Positions 14,854 to 22,183 of a stretch of DNA of 34,017 nucleotides are shown in pieces. Location of the stretch: positions 1 to 34,017 of the forward strand of contig CAZCQG010000022.1 of NCBI GenBank assembly GCA_964500775.1, in the 5' to 3' direction. Numbering within the stretch: the stretch's first letter is position 1; each line of letters opens with the position of its first letter. The position numbers were made by a program, and so were the translations under genes. The DNA is from CAZCQG01 sp964500775. Its GTDB lineage: Bacteria; Campylobacterota; Campylobacteria; Campylobacterales; CAZCQG01. Under the pieces are notes generated by a model that saw nothing but the letters and a program-made list of their open reading frames with translations, ran no database searches and was not told the origin of the DNA.

Positions 14854-16692
14854 ATGGCAAAACATCAATTCCAAACAGAGGTCAATAGACTACTTGACCT
14901 CATGATCCACTCACTCTACTCAAACAAAGAAATATTTCTGCGTGAGCTCGTCTCCAACAGCAGCGACGCATTGGACAAGCTCAAATACCTTAGCATGACC
15001 GACGAAAAATACAAAAACGTCGAGTTTGCGCCCAAAATCGTCCTAGAGATCGACAAAGAGAAAAAGATACTCCAAGTCGTAGACAACGGAATCGGGATGA
15101 ACGATGAAGACCTTGTCGAAAATCTCGGCACCATCGCCAAGAGCGGCACAAAATCTTTTATAGAAAACCTAAGCGGCGATAAGAAAAAAGATAGCCAGCT
15201 CATCGGACAGTTCGGGGTGGGATTCTACTCGGCGTTTATGGTGGCGGACAAGATCGAGGTCGTCTCTAAAAAGGCGGGCGAAGAGAAGGCATTCAAATGG
15301 ATAAGCGAAGGGAAAGGGGACTATGAGATAAGCGACGCGAGCCGCGATACCCAAGGAACCACCGTGACACTCTACCTCAAAGAGGATGAGACCGAGTTCT
15401 TGGAAAACTGGAGACTTAGCTCTATCATTAAAAAATACTCCAACCACATACCGTTCCCTATTTTTGCGATAAAAGAAAACGAGGGCAAAAAAGAGGAGGA
15501 GCAGCTCAACGCCGCCCAAGCTTTGTGGAGAATGGGCAAAAGCGAAATCAAAGATGAAGACTATAAAGAATTTTACGGCTCTCTAGCGCATGATAGCGAC
15601 GAGCCGCTCTTTTGGATGCACAACAAAGTCGAAGGGACATTGGAGTACACCACCCTCTTTTACATCCCCAAAAAAGCCCCTATGGACTTGTATAGAGTAG
15701 ACTATCAACCCGGCGTGAAGCTCTATGTCAAGCGCGTCTTCATCACCGATGACGAAAAAGAGCTGATGCCTACCTATATGCGATTCCTTCGCGGGGTGAT
15801 CGATAGCGAAGACCTCCCGCTAAACGTCAGCCGTGAGATACTCCAACACAATAAAATCATGGCAAACATCAAAAGCGGCGCAGTCAAAAAAGTGCTTAGT
15901 GAACTCGAAAAACTTGCCCAAAACGATAGTGAAAAATACGATGCATTCTACAAAGAGTTCGGCAAACTCCTCAAAGAGGGTGCCTATACCGACTTTGCAA
16001 ATCGTGAAAAACTGATGGAGCTTTTGCGCTTTAAATCGACCAAATGCGAAGGGACAACATCGCTCAAAGAGTACAAAATGCGGATGAAGAGCGAGCAAAA
16101 ATCGATATTCTACATCATAGGCGAAGATGCCGACATCCTCAAAAACTCGCCGCTTGTAGAGACGTTCAAAAAACAAGACATTGAGGTGTTGCTCCTAGAT
16201 GACGAAATAGATAACATAGTCATCCCTGCCCTCACCGAATACGACAAAACTCCGCTCAAAGCCGTCAGCAGCAAAGATGCAGGCGAAGAAGTGGGCAATA
16301 AAATAGATGCAGGGGATGAGAAAAAATACAAAGACCTCCTCGAAGCGATGAAAGAGGAACTCAAAGACGAAGTAAAAGAGGTAAAAATCTCCAGCCGCTT
16401 GACCGATTCTCCGGCGTGCATCGTAGTGGACGAAAGCGACCCCGATTTCGCGATGGCAAAAATGATGAAACAATTCGGCGGCGATATGAATATCCCCGAA
16501 CCAAAACCTATCCTAGAAGTGAATCCAAATCACGACATCTTAAACAAACTCCTCCTCAAAAACGACGCGGAAACAACCAAAGAGATAGCGCATTTATTGC
16601 TCGATCAGGCGAGACTAGTAGAGGGGATCAAGATAAAGGACATTATTAAATTTAATCAACGACTGAATAAGTTTTTGCATTTGGCTATATAA
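14854..16692 (+). CDS. htpG: Molecular chaperone HtpG (Hsp90)
   Basis: 612 residues from ATG 14854, chosen over an in-frame TTG at 14839 because GGAGGA (14841-14846) sits 7 bases before it. The GHKL ATPase domain is complete: HSLYSNKEIFLRELVSNSSDALDKLKY, DNGIGM, LGTIAKSGTKSF and IGQFGVGFYSAFMVADKI. The middle domain contains PLFWMHNKVEGTLEYTTLFYIPKKAP and VDSEDLPLNVSREILQ-type catalytic-loop residues (here IDSEDLPLNVSREILQ). The C-terminal dimerisation part ends in NKFLHLAI. It is an ATP-dependent homodimeric chaperone of the cytosol. Monocistronic by appearance: own promoter and a hairpin-containing gap after it. Confidence 0.96.
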   Translation: MAKHQFQTEVNRLLDLMIHSLYSNKEIFLRELVSNSSDALDKLKYLSMTDEKYKNVEFAPKIVLEIDKEKKILQVVDNGIGMNDEDLVENLGTIAKSGTKSFIENLSGDKKKDSQLIGQFGVGFYSAFMVADKIEVVSKKAGEEKAFKWISEGKGDYEISDASRDTQGTTVTLYLKEDETEFLENWRLSSIIKKYSNHIPFPIFAIKENEGKKEEEQLNAAQALWRMGKSEIKDEDYKEFYGSLAHDSDEPLFWMHNKVEGTLEYTTLFYIPKKAPMDLYRVDYQPGVKLYVKRVFITDDEKELMPTYMRFLRGVIDSEDLPLNVSREILQHNKIMANIKSGAVKKVLSELEKLAQNDSEKYDAFYKEFGKLLKEGAYTDFANREKLMELLRFKSTKCEGTTSLKEYKMRMKSEQKSIFYIIGEDADILKNSPLVETFKKQDIEVLLLDDEIDNIVIPALTEYDKTPLKAVSSKDAGEEVGNKIDAGDEKKYKDLLEAMKEELKDEVKEVKISSRLTDSPACIVVDESDPDFAMAKMMKQFGGDMNIPEPKPILEVNPNHDILNKLLLKNDAETTKEIAHLLLDQARLVEGIKIKDIIKFNQRLNKFLHLAI

Positions 16693-16701
16693 AATCCCTT
16701 G

Positions 16702-16722
16702 GGGGGGCGAAATGCGCCCTCC
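16702..16722 (+). terminator. Possible weak terminator hairpin after htpG
   Basis: A G-run followed by GGGCG-AAATG-CGCCC can fold into a 5-base perfect stem, extendable to about 8 pairs with a G-U. No T-tract follows, so it is not a canonical intrinsic terminator; it may only protect the htpG 3' end. Confidence 0.3.
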
Positions 16723-16754
16723 ACCTCACGATACAAACACTCAATCTATGCCGT

Positions 16755-16793
16755 TTGACTTTTGTATGTAATTACATTATTATTACATACAAA
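16755..16793 (+). promoter_or_regulatory. mazEF promoter with long palindromic operator
   Basis: TTGACT (16755-16760), a 17-base spacer and TATTAT (16778-16783) form a near-consensus sigma-70 promoter. Over it lies a perfect inverted repeat with 12-base arms (TTTGTATGTAAT at 16761-16772, its complement at 16782-16793, 9-base spacer). A third half-site makes an inner palindrome ATGTAATTACAT (16766-16777). Predicted transcription starts near 16790, only about a dozen bases before the mazE start. Autorepression by MazE or MazEF is the family rule and fits this layout. Confidence 0.7.
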
Positions 16794-16802
16794 GGAGCCG
16801 TA

Positions 16803-17051
16803 ATGACGACACTAAGCAAAATAGGGAACTCCCAAGGGGTGCGCATCCCCAAAGCCCTGATCGCCCAAGCCCGTCTTGAAAATACTAGAATCGTATTTGA
16901 AGTGGTGAAAGAGGGGCTGCTGCTCAAACCCTCAAAGCCCTCTAGTCGTACGGAGTGGGAAAAGAATATCAAGGAGCTCTCCAAGGGCAAGGATTCGGGG
17001 TTACTAGAGGATATGCTAGACGATAGTGATTTGGAAGATTTGCCGTGGTAG
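16803..17051 (+). CDS. mazE: MazE-type antitoxin (AbrB/SpoVT fold)
   Basis: 82 residues from ATG 16803, preceded by AAAGGAG with 6-base spacing; upstream in-frame extension to 16755 would run through the promoter and is rejected. The N-terminal 40 residues are the swapped-hairpin DNA-binding domain: TLSKIGNSQGVRIPKALIAQARL, the standard IGNSxGVRIPK signature. The acidic tail (SGLLEDMLDDSDLEDLPW) is the flexible part that wraps the toxin. It overlaps mazF by 7 bases. Confidence 0.9.
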   Translation: MTTLSKIGNSQGVRIPKALIAQARLENTRIVFEVVKEGLLLKPSKPSSRTEWEKNIKELSKGKDSGLLEDMLDDSDLEDLPW

Positions 17052-17371
17052 AAACATACAAACGCTTCGACATCTATCTCGTCTCGCTCAATCCAACAAT
17101 CGGCAGTGAGATGCAAAAGACCCGCCCTTGTATCATCATCTCTCCCGATGAGATGCATGCTCTAAGCACCGTCATAATCGCTCCAATGACAAGCAAAGGG
17201 TTTGCGTTCCTCTTCCGCCCAAAAATACATTTTGAAAACAAAGAAGGATTGGTAGTGCTCGACCAAATCCGTGCAGTAGATAAATCAAGGCTCATCAAAA
17301 GACTCGGCACGGTAGAGAAGACGACCGCAAAACAGATCGCCGATACCTTGGTAGAGATGTTCACGTTTTAA
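17045..17371 (+). CDS. mazF: MazF/PemK-family mRNA interferase toxin
   Basis: 108 residues from GTG 17045. Family features: RFDIYLVSLNPTIGSEMQKTRPCIIISPDEMH, with the Arg of KTRP and the P-T-x-G-x-E loop that forms the active site, then STVIIAPMTSK with its Thr/Ser, and LDQIRAVDKSRL. It should be a dimeric sequence-specific endoribonuclease that cleaves mRNA when the antitoxin is degraded. Cut specificity cannot be read. Its stop overlaps the ATG of the FetB-like gene (TAATG), linking that gene to the same transcript. Confidence 0.9.
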   Translation: MVETYKRFDIYLVSLNPTIGSEMQKTRPCIIISPDEMHALSTVIIAPMTSKGFAFLFRPKIHFENKEGLVVLDQIRAVDKSRLIKRLGTVEKTTAKQIADTLVEMFTF

Positions 17372-18138
17372 TGCAAAACCTCCACTTCGGATTCCTTATC
17401 GCTTTTCTCCTCGTCCTAGCGAGTGCGTTTATCGGTCGCTACAAAAAGCTCGGCTTTGAGAGCGAGCTACTCAAAAGCTCTATAATGGCGTTTGTGCAGA
17501 TTATGGCGCTAGGCTATGTCCTCCTATTTATATTTCGCTCCGAAAATATTCTTTTTATGATTCTGATTTTTACCGTGATGCTTCTCTTTGCTGCATACAC
17601 CGCGGGAAAGCGCGTACCTAGATATATAGTCTCTTATGTCAAAACATTGAGCGCTCTTAGTTTTAGCGCTATTTTTACCCTTGGATTCTTATCGCTTTTG
17701 GGTGCTTTACCCTTAAAAGCCGAAGTACTTGTCCCGATAGCGGGGATGGTGATAGGCAACTCGCTCAATACTTACACCCTCTGTATCGATAAACTAAAAA
17801 GCGAACTGCTCAACAAGAGTGCGGCTATTGAAGGGAAAATCGCGCTTGGAGAGAGCTTTGAAAGCGCACTCCGCCCCGAACTCACTAGCGCCATCAAAAC
17901 TGCGATGTCTCCTATCATCAATAATCTCCAAACGCTCGGCATCGTCTTTATCCCCGGAGCAATGACGGGGATGCTCATCGCAGGAGCCGATCCGATGCAA
18001 GCGGCGGGGTATCAGCTTATGATTATGTATATGATAGTCAGCACCTCTTTTTTGAGCGCTATTTTAGGGACGTATCTCAATTACCGTTTTATTTTTATTA
18101 ACCGAGATATGATACACTCCGAACAAACAAAACACTAA
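17371..18138 (+). CDS. fetB: FetB/YbbM-family (UPF0014) membrane permease
   Basis: 255 residues with about seven hydrophobic helices. The central segment VLVPIAGMVIGNSLNTYTLCIDKLKSELLN followed by KIALGESFESALRPELTSAIKTAMSPIINNLQTLGIVFIPGAMTGMLIAGADP closely follows E. coli FetB, the permease of the FetAB transporter that aids iron homeostasis under oxidative stress. No FetA-type ATPase is adjacent; it would have to be encoded elsewhere. Starts in a TAATG overlap with mazF and is followed 9 bases later by the CPYC protein gene. Confidence 0.82.
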   Translation: MQNLHFGFLIAFLLVLASAFIGRYKKLGFESELLKSSIMAFVQIMALGYVLLFIFRSENILFMILIFTVMLLFAAYTAGKRVPRYIVSYVKTLSALSFSAIFTLGFLSLLGALPLKAEVLVPIAGMVIGNSLNTYTLCIDKLKSELLNKSAAIEGKIALGESFESALRPELTSAIKTAMSPIINNLQTLGIVFIPGAMTGMLIAGADPMQAAGYQLMIMYMIVSTSFLSAILGTYLNYRFIFINRDMIHSEQTKH

Positions 18139-18147
18139 AGGAACGGA

Positions 18148-18888
18148 ATGAAAAAGACTCTCACAGCTTTGAGCGCGGCGATGCTTTTAGCAGGAAGCGT
18201 ATACGCGGATAAATTTGAAGACAACCTCAACGCGACACTCTCGGGAAAAATCGGAATGGATATAAAAGTGGTGGAAAAAAATGAACTTTCAGACTGGAAA
18301 GGGGTCTATTTTGCCATCATCGAATCTAAGTCAAACGCACAAAGATTCCCACTTTTTGCGAGTAGCGACGGAAAGAGCGTACTAGGGTATTCTAGCCTCC
18401 TCATCACCCCCTCTAAAGATGATGAAGCAAAAATCGCTACACTCTTAAAAGAGGCGCAAGACTTTAATGAAAAAGCAAAAGAGGGTGCACTCAAAGATCT
18501 ATTTGCCAAGGTAGATGAAAAAAGTATCATCAAGCTAGGAGATGCAAAAAAACCTAGCCTCATAATCGTAAGTGATCCCGAATGCCCATACTGCAGAAAA
18601 GAGCTTGAAAGCATAGAAGAGCGTCTCAAAACAAACTCGCTCAAACTCATCCTCGCTCCCGTCCACGGTAAAAGCGCATTTGTAAAATCAGAACTCATCT
18701 ACAAAGAGACCGCAAAAGCGAAGAGCGATAAAGAGAAAATCAAAATCCTCAAAAAATATTTCAACAAAGACGTAAAACTTAGTCCGAAAGACGAGAAAAT
18801 GGATACGCCTATGACCGATTCTAACAAAAACACCATCTTTAGCGGCGGGCTTATCCGAGGGGTGCCGTTCGTTTACGAAGAAAAATAA
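18148..18888 (+). CDS. Periplasmic DsbC-like thiol:disulfide protein
   Basis: 246 residues from ATG 18148 with AAAGGAA upstream. Signal peptide 1-20 (KKTLTALSAAMLLAGSVYA). After an alpha/beta N-terminal part (about 21-130), a thioredoxin fold starts at KKPSLIIVSDPECPYCRKEL with the redox pair C146-P-Y-C149. The cis-proline loop is GLIRGVPFVYE near the C-terminus. The two-domain layout suits DsbC/DsbG-type isomerases or the lineage's DsbK-like oxidases; which one cannot be decided from sequence. No other Dsb partner is in the window. Likely co-transcribed with the FetB-like gene. Confidence 0.83.
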   Translation: MKKTLTALSAAMLLAGSVYADKFEDNLNATLSGKIGMDIKVVEKNELSDWKGVYFAIIESKSNAQRFPLFASSDGKSVLGYSSLLITPSKDDEAKIATLLKEAQDFNEKAKEGALKDLFAKVDEKSIIKLGDAKKPSLIIVSDPECPYCRKELESIEERLKTNSLKLILAPVHGKSAFVKSELIYKETAKAKSDKEKIKILKKYFNKDVKLSPKDEKMDTPMTDSNKNTIFSGGLIRGVPFVYEEK

Positions 18889-18891
18889 TTT

Positions 18892-20331
18892 ATGAAAGAG
18901 ACGGAAAGAGAGGAAAATCTACAAAGTCTCCTTGACTTTAAAACAAGGGGGCTTTTGTACTTAAGCTCTCTTTCTAGCTTATTATTCATCCAAAACTACT
19001 GTACGAACGTTTGTCCGTTTATCGATGGATTGACAAATGCCCAAATAGCATCAAATCTTTTCATTGTTTTCGTTCTACATATTGTGTATCGGGAATTTCT
19101 CTACAAAATATACAATACCCCGCCAAAAAATACTTCGCTCCCGAGACACGCTTACCACCTCTCGATACTCTCATGGCTAATCGCCGGTGTCACCGCTTTT
19201 TTGATACATTTTTTCAAATATCCCGAATTCCCCGTAGGAAGCCATCTCAAACTCCTAAGTAGCTATTGGGTACTCGGCGGTGGGATACTCGCGCAGATAG
19301 AATATTCCCTTTTTGAATACCGCTACAAACAAACGGTCTCAAATACGAAATACTACGTTTTTAACGAGAGAATCTCTAGGCGTATCACCGAGAGCTTCGT
19401 CATATTGAGCCTCGCGCCCTCCATCACTATCACGCTCATACTATTTAGATACTACAAAGACGGAGTAATATCCGAGCATGTTGTCAGCGAGATAGGATAT
19501 ATTGTCGCCCTTTTTATCCTTTTTGCGATTTTGAGCGCATATGCTTTCGGGAAGATGCTCAAAAAAGACACGAAAAGAATCATCGATTCGATTTCTCAAA
19601 TCAAAAACGGCTCCTATGACGTCTCTATCGGAATCAAAAGAGCCGATGAGCTCGGTGAAATTTCCGGAGCTATCGAATCAATGGCAGATTCTATTCAGCA
19701 AGGGATAGACGAGATAAATACTCTCAATGAAGAGATCACTTCCACGCAAAAAGAGGTAGTGTTCACGATGGGAGAAATAGCCGAATCTCGGAGCAAAGAG
19801 ACGGGGAATCACGTACGAAGGGTCGCGGCATATAGCGAACTTCTTGCACTCAAATACGGACTACCCGAAGCAGAGGCGAGACTCTTGCGACTGGCTAGTC
19901 CGATGCACGACATAGGAAAAGTCGCCATCCCCGATGCCATACTCAATAAACCCGGAAAACACACGCAAGAAGAGTTTGAGATAATGAAGACACATGCGAT
20001 TCTCGGATACGGTATGCTCAAGCATTCAAACAGAGAGATACTCAAAACCGCCGCGATTGTCGCATATGAGCATCATGAAAAATATGACGGATCGGGTTAT
20101 CCTAGGGGGCTTCGAGGAGAGAATATCCACATCTACGGAAGAATCACCGCCGTAGCCGACGTATTTGACGCACTAGGGAGTGATAGATGCTATAAAAAAG
20201 CGTGGGAGGATGCGCGGATATTTGCACTCCTCAAAGAGGAGCGAGGAAAACACTTCGATCCCGCACTCATCGACATATTCTTCGAATCACTAGATGAGAT
20301 CAACGCTATACGGGAATCCTACAAAGACTAG
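18892..20331 (+). CDS. Membrane HAMP and HD-GYP domain protein
   Basis: 479 residues. About six hydrophobic helices occupy residues 20-225, followed by a HAMP linker (GKMLKKDTKRIIDSISQIKNGSYDVSIGIKRADELGEISGAIESM) and a complete HD-GYP domain (about 290-470): GNHVRRVAAYSELLALKYGL, MHDIGKVAIPDAILNKPG, MKTHAILGYGML, HHEKYDGSGYPRGLRGENI and ITAVADVFDALGSDR. These are the full metal and c-di-GMP-binding motifs, so phosphodiesterase activity is likely. The membrane sensor part is not a family I recognise. Starts 3 bases after the thiol protein; its TAG shares CTAG (20328-20331) with the convergent transporter gene. Confidence 0.9.
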   Translation: MKETEREENLQSLLDFKTRGLLYLSSLSSLLFIQNYCTNVCPFIDGLTNAQIASNLFIVFVLHIVYREFLYKIYNTPPKNTSLPRHAYHLSILSWLIAGVTAFLIHFFKYPEFPVGSHLKLLSSYWVLGGGILAQIEYSLFEYRYKQTVSNTKYYVFNERISRRITESFVILSLAPSITITLILFRYYKDGVISEHVVSEIGYIVALFILFAILSAYAFGKMLKKDTKRIIDSISQIKNGSYDVSIGIKRADELGEISGAIESMADSIQQGIDEINTLNEEITSTQKEVVFTMGEIAESRSKETGNHVRRVAAYSELLALKYGLPEAEARLLRLASPMHDIGKVAIPDAILNKPGKHTQEEFEIMKTHAILGYGMLKHSNREILKTAAIVAYEHHEKYDGSGYPRGLRGENIHIYGRITAVADVFDALGSDRCYKKAWEDARIFALLKEERGKHFDPALIDIFFESLDEINAIRESYKD

Positions 20332-21752
20332 AGTATATATCGCATCCATAAAAGTATCGCCAAGGGACCGACCAATCCGGAGAAAAGTCCTATGGTGAGA
20401 AAATCTTTTGATTTGAGCAGTTTTGAACTGTACACTATGGCATTAGGCGGCGTTGAGACGGGGAGACACATAGCAAACGATGCCGAAAGTGCCACGCTCA
20501 CTACCGCAAATACCACGTACGCATTATCAATACCCGCTATCAAAGCGACTACCAAAGGGAGCATAATATTTGCCGCGGCGGTGTTGCTCATAAAGTTGGA
20601 GATGACCACTACCAAATAAGAGAGTGCCAATACAATAACACTCACCTGCAAGCCCGACATATCAAACGCCCCCGCAAACCAAGCCGCCAATCCGCTGCTA
20701 GAGACGGCGTTTCCAAGTGCGAGCCCGCCGATGATGAGAATCAATACATCCCAATTAATAGCTCGTATCTCTTCTACGTCGATAATACCAAAGACCGTGA
20801 ACGCGACGACGGGTATCATCGAAACGACCGTAGTGGGTATATGGTGTAAAGGCTCCGAAAGCCACAATGAAACGGTGAGTAAAAATACTATCGCTACGAT
20901 GCCGCGTTTCCACGAGGGGATGTGCTTTTCTTTGCTATGCGGTGCGGTATCGAGCTTGCTAATGTCTATATTCTCTTCATTACTAGGATATATCTTGTAT
21001 AAAACCAGCCCCATTACAACAGCCAAGATGATGGCGGGCGGGAGTGCTAAATACATCCACTCCAAAAATCCCGGAGCATTTTTCCCGAGCGCCCCTACGG
21101 CTATCGCATTTGGAGGAGTACCGATAATAGTCCCCATACCGCCGATATTTGCCGACATCGTCGCACTAAGCAATAGTGTTTTTTTAAACCGGTTGTTTTC
21201 GTTCATTGATGCTAGGATGGGCATAAGGACGGTTAGCATCATAGCGACCGTCGCGGTATTGCTCATAAACATCGAAAGACCGAACGTCACGACCATAATG
21301 CCTATGAGTATATCTTTGGGTCTATTTCCCATAAAATATAAAACTTTTTTTGCGAGCCACACATCTAGCTTTGTTTTCGTTGCCGCAGCCGCCATCACAA
21401 ACCCCGCAAAAAAGAGAAATACAAGCGGATTTTCCCACGGCTCAAGATACTTTTTCCAATCCCCGCCTTTGGCAAAATCATAATTGTCAAAACCGAGGAT
21501 AAAAATTTCTAAAGCTATCAAAAGGAGTGAAACCGAAAAAGCGGGGATCGCCTCGGTAATCCAAAGTGCGGCGGAAAAGAGGAGGATAAAAAGGCTCTTT
21601 TGCGCTAGATCTCCCATCCCTGCATACACGGGGATGAAAGCGACGCAGTACGCAAATATAAAGGAGAGGGCAAAGTAGAGAAGAGATTTGTCTACTTTAT
21701 GGCTATGGGTAGCATCTATAAACTTCCGTAGATGTCTCCTAGTATCAAGCAT
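20328..21752 (-). CDS. DASS-family (SLC13) anion/dicarboxylate transporter
   Basis: 474 residues, about 11-12 helices plus re-entrant hairpins. Both SNT substrate/sodium motifs of the divalent-anion:Na+ symporter family are present: MSNTATVAMML and MSNTAAANIMLPL, each followed by a TPPNAI box (IGTPPNAIAVG and VSTPPNAIVYS). Typical substrates are succinate, fumarate, malate, citrate or sulfate; sequence alone does not choose. Its place at the end of a run containing succinate dehydrogenase/fumarate reductase-type genes favours C4-dicarboxylates. ATG 21752 has no strong ribosome site and lies 8 bases after the preceding stop, suggesting coupling. Confidence 0.9.
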   Translation of the reverse strand: MLDTRRHLRKFIDATHSHKVDKSLLYFALSFIFAYCVAFIPVYAGMGDLAQKSLFILLFSAALWITEAIPAFSVSLLLIALEIFILGFDNYDFAKGGDWKKYLEPWENPLVFLFFAGFVMAAAATKTKLDVWLAKKVLYFMGNRPKDILIGIMVVTFGLSMFMSNTATVAMMLTVLMPILASMNENNRFKKTLLLSATMSANIGGMGTIIGTPPNAIAVGALGKNAPGFLEWMYLALPPAIILAVVMGLVLYKIYPSNEENIDISKLDTAPHSKEKHIPSWKRGIVAIVFLLTVSLWLSEPLHHIPTTVVSMIPVVAFTVFGIIDVEEIRAINWDVLILIIGGLALGNAVSSSGLAAWFAGAFDMSGLQVSVIVLALSYLVVVISNFMSNTAAANIMLPLVVALIAGIDNAYVVFAVVSVALSASFAMCLPVSTPPNAIVYSSKLLKSKDFLTIGLFSGLVGPLAILLWMRYIL

Positions 21753-21760
21753 CTAGGAAA

Positions 21761-22138
21761 CTACCGAATCCCCGCCATCCTTTTTGCATCTTCGATACTC
21801 ATAGGCTCATCCCAAAAATCTTTTGAGATAAGAAACTCTTCTACAACGTTTCCGCCGATAATATGTTCATCTATGATTCTGTCTATCTTGGATTCATTGA
21901 GTCCCACATACATATAATGTCCCGGTTCTACGAGCATTACCGGACCGAGTTGGCATCGATTGAGACAGGCGGTGCGTACCGGGATAGCCGTCGCGATGAT
22001 CCCTTTTTGCATCAACTTTTGTTGCAAATACCCATACAATCCTGCCGTACTTGCATTCACGCAACTAGGCTTCGGCATCCCCGGAGGTGCTTGAAACTCG
22101 CACTTAAACATATAAAACTTAGGTCTAGGAAACCCCAT
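21761..22138 (-). CDS. Thioredoxin-like [2Fe-2S] ferredoxin
   Basis: 125 residues from ATG 22138 with AAAGGAT upstream. The pattern C13, C26, then RTACLNRCQLGPVMLVEPGHYMYVG (C58, C62), is that of the thioredoxin-like [2Fe-2S] proteins, related to the NuoE C-terminal domain and the Aquifex-type ferredoxin. The PRPKFYMFKCEFQAPPGMPKPSC start is typical of this group. It should be a cytosolic single-electron carrier; partners are unknown. Position between the EAL sensor and the transporter suggests a role in the same redox locus. The sequence before it (ATTATC-AAAG-GATAAT) could form a small hairpin around its ribosome site. Confidence 0.8.
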   Translation of the reverse strand: MGFPRPKFYMFKCEFQAPPGMPKPSCVNASTAGLYGYLQQKLMQKGIIATAIPVRTACLNRCQLGPVMLVEPGHYMYVGLNESKIDRIIDEHIIGGNVVEEFLISKDFWDEPMSIEDAKRMAGIR

Positions 22139-22183
22139 TGATTATCCTTTGATAATTTTTTTTGCAATATATCAAAATCTCTT

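Noticed and set aside
16701..16707. Run of seven G as a phase-variable tract
   Set aside because: It is in a non-coding gap after htpG and part of a hairpin; too short and not placed in a reading frame or a promoter spacer.
22141..22164. ATTATC-CTTT-GATAAT followed by T8 as a + strand intrinsic terminator
   Set aside because: No + strand gene leads into it and the stem is only A+T-rich 6 bases; more likely the ribosome-site region of the - strand [2Fe-2S] gene.
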